Below, one piece after another: positions 50,799 to 59,303 of a DNA stretch of 64,000 bases. The position numbers and the translations under genes are program-made. Below the pieces are notes generated by a model that was not told where the DNA came from, searched no databases, and saw only the letters and a program-made list of their open reading frames with translations. Each line of letters opens with the position of its first letter. Positions within the stretch are counted from its first letter, which is position 1. This DNA is from Pseudomonadota bacterium (GTDB lineage: Bacteria; Pseudomonadota; Alphaproteobacteria; Reyranellales; Reyranellaceae): NCBI GenBank assembly GCA_018240745.1, contig JAFEFF010000222.1:46908-110907 (forward strand). The letters run 5' to 3'.

Positions 50799-52406
50799 AT
50801 GACCGTTCTCGCCTCCCAGATCGATACCCGTTCCGACAGCTTCAGGCGCAACGCCGAGGCGATGACTGCTCTGGTCGCAGACCTGAAGACCGTCACCGAG
50901 AAGGTCCGGCTGGGCGGCGGCGAGGAAAGCCGCAAGCGCCATCTGTCCCGCGGCAAGCTCTTGCCGCGGGAACGGGTACGGGCGCTGCTCGATCCCGGCT
51001 CGCCGTTCCTCGAGCTGTCGCCGCTCGCCGCCATGGGCATGTACGACGATGAGGCGCCGGGCTCGGGCGTGATTACGGGCGTCGGCCGGGTGAGCGGCGT
51101 CGAGTGCGTGATCGTCTGCAACGATGCCACCGTGAAAGGCGGCACCTACTATCCGATGACGGTGAAGAAGCATCTCCGCGCGCAAGAGGTCGCGATGGAG
51201 AACCGCCTGCCGTGCATCTACCTCGTCGATTCCGGCGGCGCCAACCTGCCGCAATGGCCCGAGGTCTTCCCCGACAAGACCCACTTCGGCCGCATCTTCT
51301 ACAACCAGGCCAACATGTCGGCGCAGGGCATCCCACAGGTCGCCTGCGTCATGGGCTCGTGCACAGCGGGCGGCGCCTACGTGCCCGCGATGAGCGACGA
51401 GACGGTGATCGTGCGCAAGCAGGGCACCATCTTCCTGGGCGGTCCGCCGCTGGTGAAGGCGGCAATCGGCGAGGTGGTGAGCGCCGAGGACCTGGGCGGC
51501 GCCGACGTCCATGCCCGCACCTCGGGCGTCGCCGACCACTACGCCCACAACGACAGCCATGCGCTGGGCATGGTCCGGCGCATCATCGCCAACCTCAACT
51601 GGAAAAAGCAGCCGTCGCTCGCCCTGCTGCCCCCGGTCGAGCCGCGCTACGCCGCCGAGGAGCTGTACGGCGTCGTGCCGCCCGACAGTCGCACGCCCTA
51701 TGACATTCGCGAGGTGATCGCCCGCCTGGTCGACAATAGCGAGCTCGACGAATTCAAGCACCTCTATGGCACGACGGTCGTTACGGGCTTTGCCCGCATA
51801 TGGGGCCATCCGATCGGCATCATCGGCAACAACGGAATCCTGTTCAACGAATCGGCGCTCAAGGCCTCGCACTTCATCGAGCTGTGCGGCCAGCGTGGCA
51901 TTCCGCTGCTGTTCCTGCAGAACATCACGGGCTTCATGGTCGGCCGCAAATATGAGGCGGGCGGCATTGCGCGCGACGGCGCCAAGATGGTGACGGCCGT
52001 CTCGACCGTCGGCGTGCCGAAATTCACGGTGATCGTCGGCGGCAGCTACGGCGCCGGCAACTACGGCATGTGCGGCCGCGCCTACAGCCCGCGCTTTCTG
52101 TGGATGTGGCCGTCGGCGCGTATCTCGGTCATGGGCGGCGAGCAGGCGGCGTCGGTGCTGGCGACCGTGCGGCGCGACAATATCGAGGCCAGGGGTGGCT
52201 CGTGGTCGAAGGAGGAGGAGGCTGCGTTCAAGAAGCCGATCCTCGAGCAGTACGACCGCGAGGGGCATCCCTACTATGCGACGGCGCGGCTCTGGGACGA
52301 CGGCATCCTCGATCCGGTCGACACCCGCACGGCGCTGGCGCTCGGCCTGTCGGCGGCGATGAACCAGCCGATCGGCCCGACCAGGTTCGGCGTGTTCCGG
52401 ATGTGA
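50799..52406 (+). CDS. mccB: Methylcrotonoyl-CoA carboxylase, carboxyltransferase (beta) subunit
   Basis: 535 residues, the typical length. Two crotonase-like halves: IYLVDSGGANLPQWPEVFPD and FGRIFYNQANMSAQGIPQV in the N-terminal half, LFLQNITGFMVGRKYEAGG and VGGSYGAGNYGMCGRAYSPR in the C-terminal half. These are characteristic of MCC beta rather than propionyl-CoA carboxylase. It carboxylates 3-methylcrotonyl-CoA in leucine breakdown. The hydratase gene follows after 7 bases and mccA shares a base with that, so the three are one operon. Confidence 0.95.
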   Translation: MTVLASQIDTRSDSFRRNAEAMTALVADLKTVTEKVRLGGGEESRKRHLSRGKLLPRERVRALLDPGSPFLELSPLAAMGMYDDEAPGSGVITGVGRVSGVECVIVCNDATVKGGTYYPMTVKKHLRAQEVAMENRLPCIYLVDSGGANLPQWPEVFPDKTHFGRIFYNQANMSAQGIPQVACVMGSCTAGGAYVPAMSDETVIVRKQGTIFLGGPPLVKAAIGEVVSAEDLGGADVHARTSGVADHYAHNDSHALGMVRRIIANLNWKKQPSLALLPPVEPRYAAEELYGVVPPDSRTPYDIREVIARLVDNSELDEFKHLYGTTVVTGFARIWGHPIGIIGNNGILFNESALKASHFIELCGQRGIPLLFLQNITGFMVGRKYEAGGIARDGAKMVTAVSTVGVPKFTVIVGGSYGAGNYGMCGRAYSPRFLWMWPSARISVMGGEQAASVLATVRRDNIEARGGSWSKEEEAAFKKPILEQYDREGHPYYATARLWDDGILDPVDTRTALALGLSAAMNQPIGPTRFGVFRM

Positions 52407-52413
52407 GATCGTA

Positions 52414-53196
52414 ATGAGTGAGTCGATCCTGACCTCCGTCGCCGAAGGCGTCGCGACCCTGCGCTTCAATCGGGCCAAGGCGATGAACTCCCTCGACGCC
52501 GACACCGCGCGGACGATCCGCGACGCGGTCGAAGGCTTCTCGGCCGACGCGACGGTGCGGGTGATGGTGGTGGCGGGCGAGGGCAACGCCTTCTCCGCCG
52601 GCGGCGATTTCAACTGGGTGCTGGGCTGGCCCAAGCTCGACGCCATCACGCGCCATGCCTTCGCCGACGCGCTGATGCAGGCGGTGCAGGCGATCTACGA
52701 TTTTCCCAAGCCGTCGATCGCACGCGTACAGGGTGCGGCGGTGGGCGGCGGCGTCGGCCTGATGCTGGCCTGCGACTTCGCTGTCGCCGCCAGCTCGGCG
52801 CGGTTCGGGCTCACCTCGGTGCGCAACGGCCTGTTGGCCGGCATCGCCATTCCCGTGCTGATCGAAGCGGTCGGCCCGCGGGTCGCCCGGCAGCTCCTGA
52901 TGCATGGCGGCACGTTCGACGCGGCGACGGCGCTGCGCATCGGCCTGGTCGACCAGGTGGTCGACGGCGACGTGCTCGACGCGACGGTCGCGGCGCTGGC
53001 CGGCGAGCTCAAGCTCGGCGCGCCGTCCGTCCAGACCCTGGTCAAGGAGCTGGTCACCCGGATCAACGCCCTGCCGCACGATTCCAACGCCGCCGACATC
53101 CTGGGCGAGCACGTCGCCAACCAGTGCGTGACCGACGAGGCGCTCGAAGGCATGCGGGCATTCCTCGACAAGCGCAAGCCGAAGTGGGCCGTCTGA
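52414..53196 (+). CDS. Enoyl-CoA hydratase, probable methylglutaconyl-CoA hydratase
   Basis: 260 residues of crotonase fold. Oxyanion-hole segments are NAFSAGGDFNW and VQGAAVGGGVGLMLACD; AVAASSARFGLTSVRNGL follows. Placed between the two methylcrotonyl-CoA carboxylase genes, the natural job is hydration of 3-methylglutaconyl-CoA to HMG-CoA (LiuC/AtuE role). The crotonase glutamates seen in well-studied hydratases are not obvious at the usual positions (SVRNGLLAG in place of PEVxLG), so an isomerase or atypical mechanism is possible. Confidence 0.88.
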   Translation: MSESILTSVAEGVATLRFNRAKAMNSLDADTARTIRDAVEGFSADATVRVMVVAGEGNAFSAGGDFNWVLGWPKLDAITRHAFADALMQAVQAIYDFPKPSIARVQGAAVGGGVGLMLACDFAVAASSARFGLTSVRNGLLAGIAIPVLIEAVGPRVARQLLMHGGTFDAATALRIGLVDQVVDGDVLDATVAALAGELKLGAPSVQTLVKELVTRINALPHDSNAADILGEHVANQCVTDEALEGMRAFLDKRKPKWAV

Positions 53197-55193
53197 TGTT
53201 CTCGAAGATCCTGATCGCCAACCGTGGCGAGATCGCCTGCCGCGTCATCAAGACCGCGCGGCGCCTGGGCATCAAGACGGTCGCCGTCTTCTCCGACGCC
53301 GACCGCGGCGCGCGGCATGTGGCGATGGCCGACGAGGCGGTGCATATCGGCGGCTCGCCGGCGCGCGAGAGCTATCTCGTGGTCGACAAGATCCTCGATG
53401 CCGCCAGGCGCACCGGCGCACAGGCGATCCATCCGGGCTACGGCTTCCTGTCGGAGAACGCAGGCTTCGCCGAAGCCTGCGGGAAGGCGGGTGTGGTGTT
53501 CATCGGACCGCCGCCGAGCGCCATCCGAGCCATGGGCTCCAAGAGCGAAGCCAAGAAGATCATGGAGAAGGCCCGGGTGCCGCTGGTGCCGGGCTATCAC
53601 GGCGACGACCAGTCGACCGAGCTTCTGGCCAGGGAGGCCGAACGCATCGGCTTCCCGGTGCTGATCAAGGCGTCGGCCGGCGGCGGCGGCAAGGGCATGC
53701 GCGTGGTCGACAGTGCCGCGAAGTTCGCCGACCAGCTCGCCGGCGCCAAGCGCGAGGCCAAGGCATCGTTTGCCGACGACCATGTGCTGGTCGAGAAATA
53801 CCTGACCCGGCCGCGCCACATCGAGATCCAGGTCTTCGCCGACACCCATGGCAACTGCCTCTACCTGTTCGAGCGCGACTGCTCGATCCAGCGCCGCCAT
53901 CAGAAGGTGATCGAGGAGGCGCCGGCGCCGAACATGGACCCCGTCCGTCGCAGGGAGATGGGCGCGGCTGCCGTCGCTGCCGCCAAGGCGATCGGCTATG
54001 TCGGCGCTGGCACCGTCGAGTTCATCGCCAACCAGGACGGCACCTTCTACTTCATGGAGATGAACACCCGCCTGCAGGTCGAGCATCCCGTCACCGAGGC
54101 GATCACCGGTCAGGACCTGGTCGAATGGCAGCTCGTGGTCGCGGCCGGCGGGAAGATGCCGCTGACCCAGGACCAGCTCACGATCGACGGCCATGCGGTC
54201 GAGGTCCGGCTCTATGCCGAGGACCCCAACCGCAACTTCCTGCCGTCGACCGGCACCCTGGTGCATCTGCGCCTGCCGGCCGAGGGCCCGCACGTGCGGG
54301 TCGACACCGGGGTGCGCGAGGGCGACACCGTCACGCCGTTCTACGATCCGATGATCGCCAAGGTGATCGTGCACGACCGCGACCGCACCTCGGCGATGCG
54401 GCGCATGGCGGCGTTGATGGGCGAGACCGAGGTGGTCGGCGTGACGACCAATGCGGCGCTCCTGAAGGCGCTGTGCTCGCATCCGGCCTTCGTCGGCGGC
54501 GAGGTCGATACCGGCTTCATCGAGCGTCATGGCGGCGAGCTGTTCGCCAGTGCCGGGCAGGCCGACGATCGTGCCTTCGCGGTGGCGACGCTGGCGCGGG
54601 TCGCGGAATGGACGTCGGCCTCGAACGACCCGTGGGACCAGAAGAACGGCTTCCGCCTGCTCGACACGGGTTACGACGAGGTGCGCTGGAAGGACGGCGA
54701 GCGCGAGGTTGCGGTGATCGTGCACCGCCCCCGCGGCGGGTCGCTCAGCCTCGAGCTGCCGGGTGGTACGATCGAGGCGAACGTCCGGCGCGGCGAAGAC
54801 GGCCGGCTCGCGGTTCGTCTCGGCAACGACACCTTCACCGCCGCCGTGGTGCGGCGCGCGGCCAACGACGGCGGCATCGACTACACGCTGTTCGCCGACG
54901 GCGCCAGCCGGCGCCTGCGCCTGGTCGATCCGCTCGACGTCACGCAGTACGAGTCGGTTGCCACGGGTGACGGCTCGGTGCGCTCGCCGCTGCCCGGCAA
55001 GATCATCGACCTGCGCGTGAAGCCCGGCGATACGGTGAGCCGCGGCCAGCCCTTGCTGGTGCTCGAGGCGATGAAGATGGAGCATACACTCGCCGCCCCC
55101 GCCGACGGCAAGGTGAAGAGCGTGCGCTATGCCGTGGGCGAGCAGGTGCCCGAGGGCGCCGAGCTCGTGGAGTTCGAATCCTCAGAGTCCTGA
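53196..55193 (+). CDS. mccA: Methylcrotonoyl-CoA carboxylase, biotin-carrying (alpha) subunit
   Basis: 665 residues. It holds a biotin carboxylase domain (ANRGEIACRVIKTARRLG; the ATP loop SAGGGGKGM; EMNTRLQVEHPVTEAITG), a BT-like linker, and a C-terminal biotinyl domain with K627 in EAMKMEHT. It uses ATP and bicarbonate to carboxylate biotin, which the MccB subunit then transfers. TGATG couples it to the hydratase gene. Acetyl- or propionyl-CoA carboxylase alpha chains look alike, but the operon favours methylcrotonyl-CoA. Confidence 0.94.
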   Translation: MFSKILIANRGEIACRVIKTARRLGIKTVAVFSDADRGARHVAMADEAVHIGGSPARESYLVVDKILDAARRTGAQAIHPGYGFLSENAGFAEACGKAGVVFIGPPPSAIRAMGSKSEAKKIMEKARVPLVPGYHGDDQSTELLAREAERIGFPVLIKASAGGGGKGMRVVDSAAKFADQLAGAKREAKASFADDHVLVEKYLTRPRHIEIQVFADTHGNCLYLFERDCSIQRRHQKVIEEAPAPNMDPVRRREMGAAAVAAAKAIGYVGAGTVEFIANQDGTFYFMEMNTRLQVEHPVTEAITGQDLVEWQLVVAAGGKMPLTQDQLTIDGHAVEVRLYAEDPNRNFLPSTGTLVHLRLPAEGPHVRVDTGVREGDTVTPFYDPMIAKVIVHDRDRTSAMRRMAALMGETEVVGVTTNAALLKALCSHPAFVGGEVDTGFIERHGGELFASAGQADDRAFAVATLARVAEWTSASNDPWDQKNGFRLLDTGYDEVRWKDGEREVAVIVHRPRGGSLSLELPGGTIEANVRRGEDGRLAVRLGNDTFTAAVVRRAANDGGIDYTLFADGASRRLRLVDPLDVTQYESVATGDGSVRSPLPGKIIDLRVKPGDTVSRGQPLLVLEAMKMEHTLAAPADGKVKSVRYAVGEQVPEGAELVEFESSES

Positions 55194-55208
55194 CTTGCGG
55201 GTGCCGAC

Positions 55209-56480
55209 TTATCCGCGGCCGCGGCTCAGCAGGGCATGCAGCAGGATGGCGCCGAAGGTCGCGGTGCCGATGCCGCCCATCGCGAAGCCGCCGAACTTCA
55301 GGGTGAAGTCGCCGGTGCCCAGAACCAGCGTGATGGCCGCGACCAGCATGTTGCGGCTGTCGGCGAAGTCGACCTTGTTGTCGACCCAGATGCGCGCGCC
55401 CGCGACCGTGATCAGGCCGAACACGACGATGCTGACGCCGCCCATCACGGCGGTCGGGATGGTATGGATCACCGCGCCGAACTTGGGCGAGAAGCCCAGC
55501 AGGATGGCGAACAGGCCGGCGATCACGAACAGCGCGGTCGAGTAGATGCGCGTCGCCGCCATCACGCCGATGTTCTCCGCGTAGGTCGTGGTGCCGCTGC
55601 CGCCGACCGAGCCGGCGACGACTGTGGCGATCGCGTCGCCCAGGAAGGCGCGGCCGATATAGGGATCCATGTCGCGCCCGGTGGTCGCCGCAACCGCCTT
55701 CAGGTGGCCGAGGTTCTCCGCCACCAGGATCAGCGCGACCGGCGCGATCAGCACCATGGCATGGCTGTCGAACGCCGGCGCGGTGAAGTGCGGTACGCCG
55801 AGCCACGCCGCGCCGGCCAGCAGCGTGCCGTCGATCGGCTTGCCGAGCCCCAGCCCGTTGGTGAGGATCGCATAGACGATGGTCGCCACCACGAGGCCGA
55901 CCACGATCAGCAGGCGGCGCACCATGCCGGCCGTGAACACGGCGACCATGCCGATGCTGACGAAGGTCACGACCTCCATCCACGCGTCGAACTCGGTTGG
56001 CGCCATGCCCTTGACCGGGATCGAGGCGAGGTTGAGGCCGATCACCGCGACCACCGAGCCGGTCACCACCGGCGGCATCATGCGCTCGATCCAGCGCGTG
56101 CCGCTCGCCATCACCGCGAGGGCGATCGCGGCATAGACCACACCACAGGCGATCACGCCGCCCGCCGCCACCGGGATGTTGGGATTGGCACCCTTGCCGC
56201 CGTAGCCGGTGGCGACGATCACGACCGAGATGAAGGCGAACGAGGAGCCGACGAAGCTCGGTACCTTGCCGCCGGTGACGAAGAAGAAGATCAGCGTACC
56301 GACGCCGCTCATCATGACGCAGACATTGGCATCGAGGCCCATCAGGATCGGCGCCAGCACGTTGGCGCCGAACATGGCGACCACGTGCTGCAGGCCGAGC
56401 GCCGTCGTTTGCCCCCACGGCAGGCGTTCGTCGGGCGCGATGACCGCGCCTTCGGTGGCTGGCTTCAGTTTCCAGAACAT
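55209..56480 (-). CDS. Nucleobase:cation symporter-2 (uracil/xanthine permease) family protein
   Basis: 423 residues from ATG 56480 (GGGGGAACGCCAGGC in front). Earlier in-frame starts up to 56594 lie inside the terminator region. About 14 membrane helices; family features are LGLQHVVAMFGANVLAPILMG, the QHVVAMFG helix, VGSSFAFISVV, the helix-10 segment GSVGGSGTTTYAENIGVMAAT and AVMGGVSIVVFGLI. The TTTYAENIGV motif is the NCS2 signature of the UraA branch. It imports uracil or a purine base with protons. Convergent with mccA, 15 bases apart. Confidence 0.92.
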   Translation of the reverse strand: MFWKLKPATEGAVIAPDERLPWGQTTALGLQHVVAMFGANVLAPILMGLDANVCVMMSGVGTLIFFFVTGGKVPSFVGSSFAFISVVIVATGYGGKGANPNIPVAAGGVIACGVVYAAIALAVMASGTRWIERMMPPVVTGSVVAVIGLNLASIPVKGMAPTEFDAWMEVVTFVSIGMVAVFTAGMVRRLLIVVGLVVATIVYAILTNGLGLGKPIDGTLLAGAAWLGVPHFTAPAFDSHAMVLIAPVALILVAENLGHLKAVAATTGRDMDPYIGRAFLGDAIATVVAGSVGGSGTTTYAENIGVMAATRIYSTALFVIAGLFAILLGFSPKFGAVIHTIPTAVMGGVSIVVFGLITVAGARIWVDNKVDFADSRNMLVAAITLVLGTGDFTLKFGGFAMGGIGTATFGAILLHALLSRGRG

Positions 56481-56565
56481 GCCTGGCGTTCCCCCGTCGT
56501 TGGTTGGCCGCATTCTCGGGATTTCGGCTGTGGAACAGAACCCCTCATGGCCCGCGCTGAAAAGA

Positions 56566-56589
56566 AAAGGGCGCCGACTGGCGCCCTTT
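56566..56589 (-). terminator. Rho-independent terminator
   Basis: AAAGGGCGCC and GGCGCCCTTT form a perfect 10-bp stem around GACT, with T/A-rich runs on both sides. On the minus strand it stands 26 bases after the end of the aminotransferase gene and before the permease gene, so it separates the two transcripts. The symmetric tails would allow action in both directions. Confidence 0.85.
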
Positions 56590-56614
56590 TTCAACTCCGG
56601 GTGACCGGGAGCTG

Positions 56615-57544
56615 TCAGTTCAGGAACTTGAGATACTGCCCGACGAAGTCACAACCGACATCCTTCGAATAGGTGTCGATGAGCTTCCTGGTGATCGGTC
56701 CCGGCGTCTTGCCGTCGCCGACCGCGGCGCCGTTGAAGCTCTTGACCGGCAGGATACAGAGGCTGGTCGAGGTCAGGAACATCTCCTCGGCATTGGCCGC
56801 ATCGAACAGGTCTATGTCGCCCGGCGTGCACTCGATGCCGAGCTTCTTCGCGCAGTCGATCGTCATCTGGCGCGACACGCCCGGCAGCACGTAGCGCTCG
56901 GACGGCGTGAACAATGCGCCTTCGCGGACGATGAAGATATTGGAGCCCAGCCCCTCGGCAAGGTTGCCATTCTCGTCGAGCAGGATCGCCCACGCATCTT
57001 CCTTGAGCGCCTTGACCGGTTTCTCGGCCATGATCATGTTGAGATAGTTGTGCGTCTTGGCGCGGGGCGACAGCATCGACGGGGCGATCCGGCGCGTCGT
57101 GGTGGTGATCACCTCGGCGCCGTCGCGATAGAGCTTGGCGCGCTTGGCGAGCGGCAGTGGCAGTACCTCGATGACGACGTTGGGGCCGGTATGATCCCAG
57201 CCCTCGTCGCCGACCGCATCGACGCCGCGGCTCACCCGCTGGCCGACCCACCAGTCGCCGACGGCTGGGCGCAGGTGCTCGTTGCGCGCCACGACCTCCT
57301 CGCTGTGCGACACCATTTCCTTGGGCGAGACGCCGGGATCGATCTGCAGGTAGCGCAGCGAGCGGTAGAAGCGGTCGATATGCTCCTTGAGGCGGAAAGG
57401 CGTGCCCTCGAAGGTGCGGGTCATGTCGAACGCGCCGTCGCCGTACTTCCAGCTGCGGTCGCGGAACGGGATCATGACCTGGTTCTCCGGCATGAACTTG
57501 CCGTTGAACCAGGCGATGCGTTGATTGCTGAGCTGCTGGGCCAT
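56615..57544 (-). CDS. Branched-chain amino acid aminotransferase family (fold type IV PLP enzyme)
   Basis: 309 residues from ATG 57544 (AGGAGAG in front). The PLP lysine is K163 in SPRAKTHNYLNMIMA. The start FNGKFMPENQVMIPFRDRSW and the GYGDGAFDMTRTF-type segment follow the IlvE/D-amino-acid aminotransferase/aminodeoxychorismate lyase group, and LAEGLGSNIFIV with RYVLPGVSR matches branched-chain enzymes. Next to methylcrotonyl-CoA carboxylase and HMG-CoA lyase it could start leucine degradation; a D-amino-acid or 4-amino-4-deoxychorismate role cannot be excluded. Confidence 0.88.
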   Translation of the reverse strand: MAQQLSNQRIAWFNGKFMPENQVMIPFRDRSWKYGDGAFDMTRTFEGTPFRLKEHIDRFYRSLRYLQIDPGVSPKEMVSHSEEVVARNEHLRPAVGDWWVGQRVSRGVDAVGDEGWDHTGPNVVIEVLPLPLAKRAKLYRDGAEVITTTTRRIAPSMLSPRAKTHNYLNMIMAEKPVKALKEDAWAILLDENGNLAEGLGSNIFIVREGALFTPSERYVLPGVSRQMTIDCAKKLGIECTPGDIDLFDAANAEEMFLTSTSLCILPVKSFNGAAVGDGKTPGPITRKLIDTYSKDVGCDFVGQYLKFLN

Positions 57545-57569
57545 GGAAACTCTCCTGTGACGGCAAAGG

Positions 57570-57640
57570 CTAATGCGCCTGCCGCAGATAGTCGAGCAGC
57601 GCCCGCACCGGAGCGGGCAGGGCGCGTTCGGATTTGACGC
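57570..57640 (-). pseudogene. Possible LysR-family C-terminal fragment
   Basis: Reading the minus strand to a TAG at 57570-57572 gives KSERALPAPVRALLDYLRQA then H, which resembles the last helix of LysR regulators (LPxxVRAxxDFL). Nothing of the helix-turn-helix or sensor domain is present upstream; beyond 57640 the similarity is lost. It is probably a deletion scar in the 174-base gap between two divergent genes. A plus-strand frame at 57645-57711 (hydrophobic, ending VVERLA) may be a second scar. Confidence 0.4.
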
Positions 57641-57718
57641 ATTCCGCAGAGTGTTCTTCTCAGGGCTCCTGCTGCCCGGCATCTACCTCGTTGTCGAGCG
57701 GTTGGCGTAGAATGGGGT

Positions 57719-58624
57719 ATGAACTACCCGAAGAAAGTCCGGCTGGTTGAAGTCGGCCCGCGCGATGGCCTGCAGAACGAGGCCAGGCCGGTCTCCGTCG
57801 AAGCCAAGGTCAAGCTGATCGACGCGCTCTCGGCCGCGGGCCACAGCGCGGTCGAGGCGGGCAGCTTCGTGTCGCCCAAGTGGGTGCCGCAGATGGCGAA
57901 CACCGACCAGGTGATGGCGCAGATCCAGCGCAAGCCCGGCGTCTCCTATCCCGTGCTGGTACCCAACAAGCAGGGCATGAATGGCGCGGTCGAGGCGCAT
58001 TGCGATGAGATCGCCGTCTTCACCGCTGCGTCGGAGGCGTTCTGCCGGAAGAACACCAACTGCTCGATCGACGAGAGCTTCGAGCGCTTTGCTCCGGTGA
58101 TGGAGGCGGCGCAGAAGCACGGCATGAAGGTGCGCGGCTACATCTCGACCGTGATCGCCTGCCCCTACGATGGCAAGGTGGCGCCGGCCAAGGTCGCCGA
58201 GGTGTCGGAACGGCTGTTCAGGATGGGCTGCTACGAGGTCTCGCTCGGCGACACCATCGGCGTCGGCACGCCGGCGGAGTGCGTCGCCATGGTCGATGCC
58301 GTTGCAGCGAAGGTGCCGTGCGAAAAGCTCGCGGCCCATTTTCATGACACCTATGGCCAGTCGCTCGCCAACATCATGGCGGTGATGGAGCGCGGGATCG
58401 CCGTGTTCGACACCGCCGTCGCCGGCCTCGGCGGTTGCCCCTATGCCAAGGGCGCCTCGGGCAATGTCGGCACCGAAGATGTGATCTACCTGATGAACGG
58501 CCTCGGCGTCAGCCACGGCGTCGACCTCGAGGCGATTGCCGCCGCCGGCCGGGCCATCTGCCTCGAACTCGGCCGCGAGCCCGCCTCGAAGGTGGCGCAG
58601 GCCCTCAAGGCCAAGGTTGCGTGA
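57719..58624 (+). CDS. mvaB: Hydroxymethylglutaryl-CoA lyase
   Basis: 301 residues from ATG 57719. VEVGPRDGLQNE carries the catalytic Arg and Asp, HFHDTYGQSLAN the metal-binding His pair, and GLGGCPYAKGASGNVGTED the catalytic cysteine loop of HMG-CoA lyases. It splits HMG-CoA into acetyl-CoA and acetoacetate, the last step of leucine catabolism, and so matches the mccB-mccA operon 2.5 kb away. Confidence 0.95.
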   Translation: MNYPKKVRLVEVGPRDGLQNEARPVSVEAKVKLIDALSAAGHSAVEAGSFVSPKWVPQMANTDQVMAQIQRKPGVSYPVLVPNKQGMNGAVEAHCDEIAVFTAASEAFCRKNTNCSIDESFERFAPVMEAAQKHGMKVRGYISTVIACPYDGKVAPAKVAEVSERLFRMGCYEVSLGDTIGVGTPAECVAMVDAVAAKVPCEKLAAHFHDTYGQSLANIMAVMERGIAVFDTAVAGLGGCPYAKGASGNVGTEDVIYLMNGLGVSHGVDLEAIAAAGRAICLELGREPASKVAQALKAKVA

Positions 58625-58706
58625 GCACGCGCTGCTTGCTCCGGTCGAGACGACGGAGCGCACAATCGTTCAAGACGGCTCGGCGCCGATGCGCGATATC
58701 CGTGCG

Positions 58707-59303
58707 ATGGACGCTCTGCCTGGATTCCTGCTGGCCGGGCTCGCTCTCGCGGGTAGCCCGGGCCCGGCAACGCTGAGTCTTGCCGCGGCGGGGGCCGCAT
58801 TCGGTACGCGGCGAGCGGCCGGTTATCTCGCAGGCATCGTCGTCGGCATGGTGGCGGTGATGGCGATCACGGCGAGTGGCGTGGTCGGCCTGCTGCTCGC
58901 CGCCCCCGGCGTCGCGCCGGTCGTGACCGTCGCGGCGGCGCTCTATTTCGTGTGGCTCGCCTGGCGCATCGCCACGGCGCCGCCACTCAGTGCCGATGGT
59001 AGCGGCCGGCAGTCGCCGAGCTTCCTCGGCGGATTCGGCCTGTCGTTGGTCAATCCCAAGGGCTATGCGGCGATGGCGGCGCTGTTCTCGGGCTTCGTGC
59101 TGCTGCGCGGTCGGTTGGCGCTCGATGCCGGGATGAAGATCGCGCTGCTGACGGCGGTGATCGTCGCGGTGAACGTGCTGTGGCTGATGAGCGGCGCGCT
59201 ATTGACCCGCTTCTTCCGCGAGCCGCGCAGCAACCGGATCATCAACATCGCCTTCGCGGTGCTGTTGCTGGCGTCGGTCGCGATTGCGGTCAGGGCCGCC
59301 TGA
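58707..59303 (+). CDS. LysE/RhtB-family exporter
   Basis: 198 residues from ATG 58707; ATG 58689 would add six. About six membrane helices; LAGSPGPATLSLAAAGAAFG carries the GPxxL signature of the first helix, and GFGLSLVNPKGYAAMAALF is the family helix-4 segment. Exports amino acids or small zwitterions. It overlaps the end of the pbpC gene by 14 bases in the convergent direction. Confidence 0.88.
   Translation: MDALPGFLLAGLALAGSPGPATLSLAAAGAAFGTRRAAGYLAGIVVGMVAVMAITASGVVGLLLAAPGVAPVVTVAAALYFVWLAWRIATAPPLSADGSGRQSPSFLGGFGLSLVNPKGYAAMAALFSGFVLLRGRLALDAGMKIALLTAVIVAVNVLWLMSGALLTRFFREPRSNRIINIAFAVLLLASVAIAVRAA

Noticed and set aside
49608..52649. A 1013-codon open frame on the minus strand opposite the TRAP receptor and mccB
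   Set aside because: Composition is that of antisense GC-rich coding DNA (many Arg, His and Gln), with no domain. The plus-strand genes are certain.
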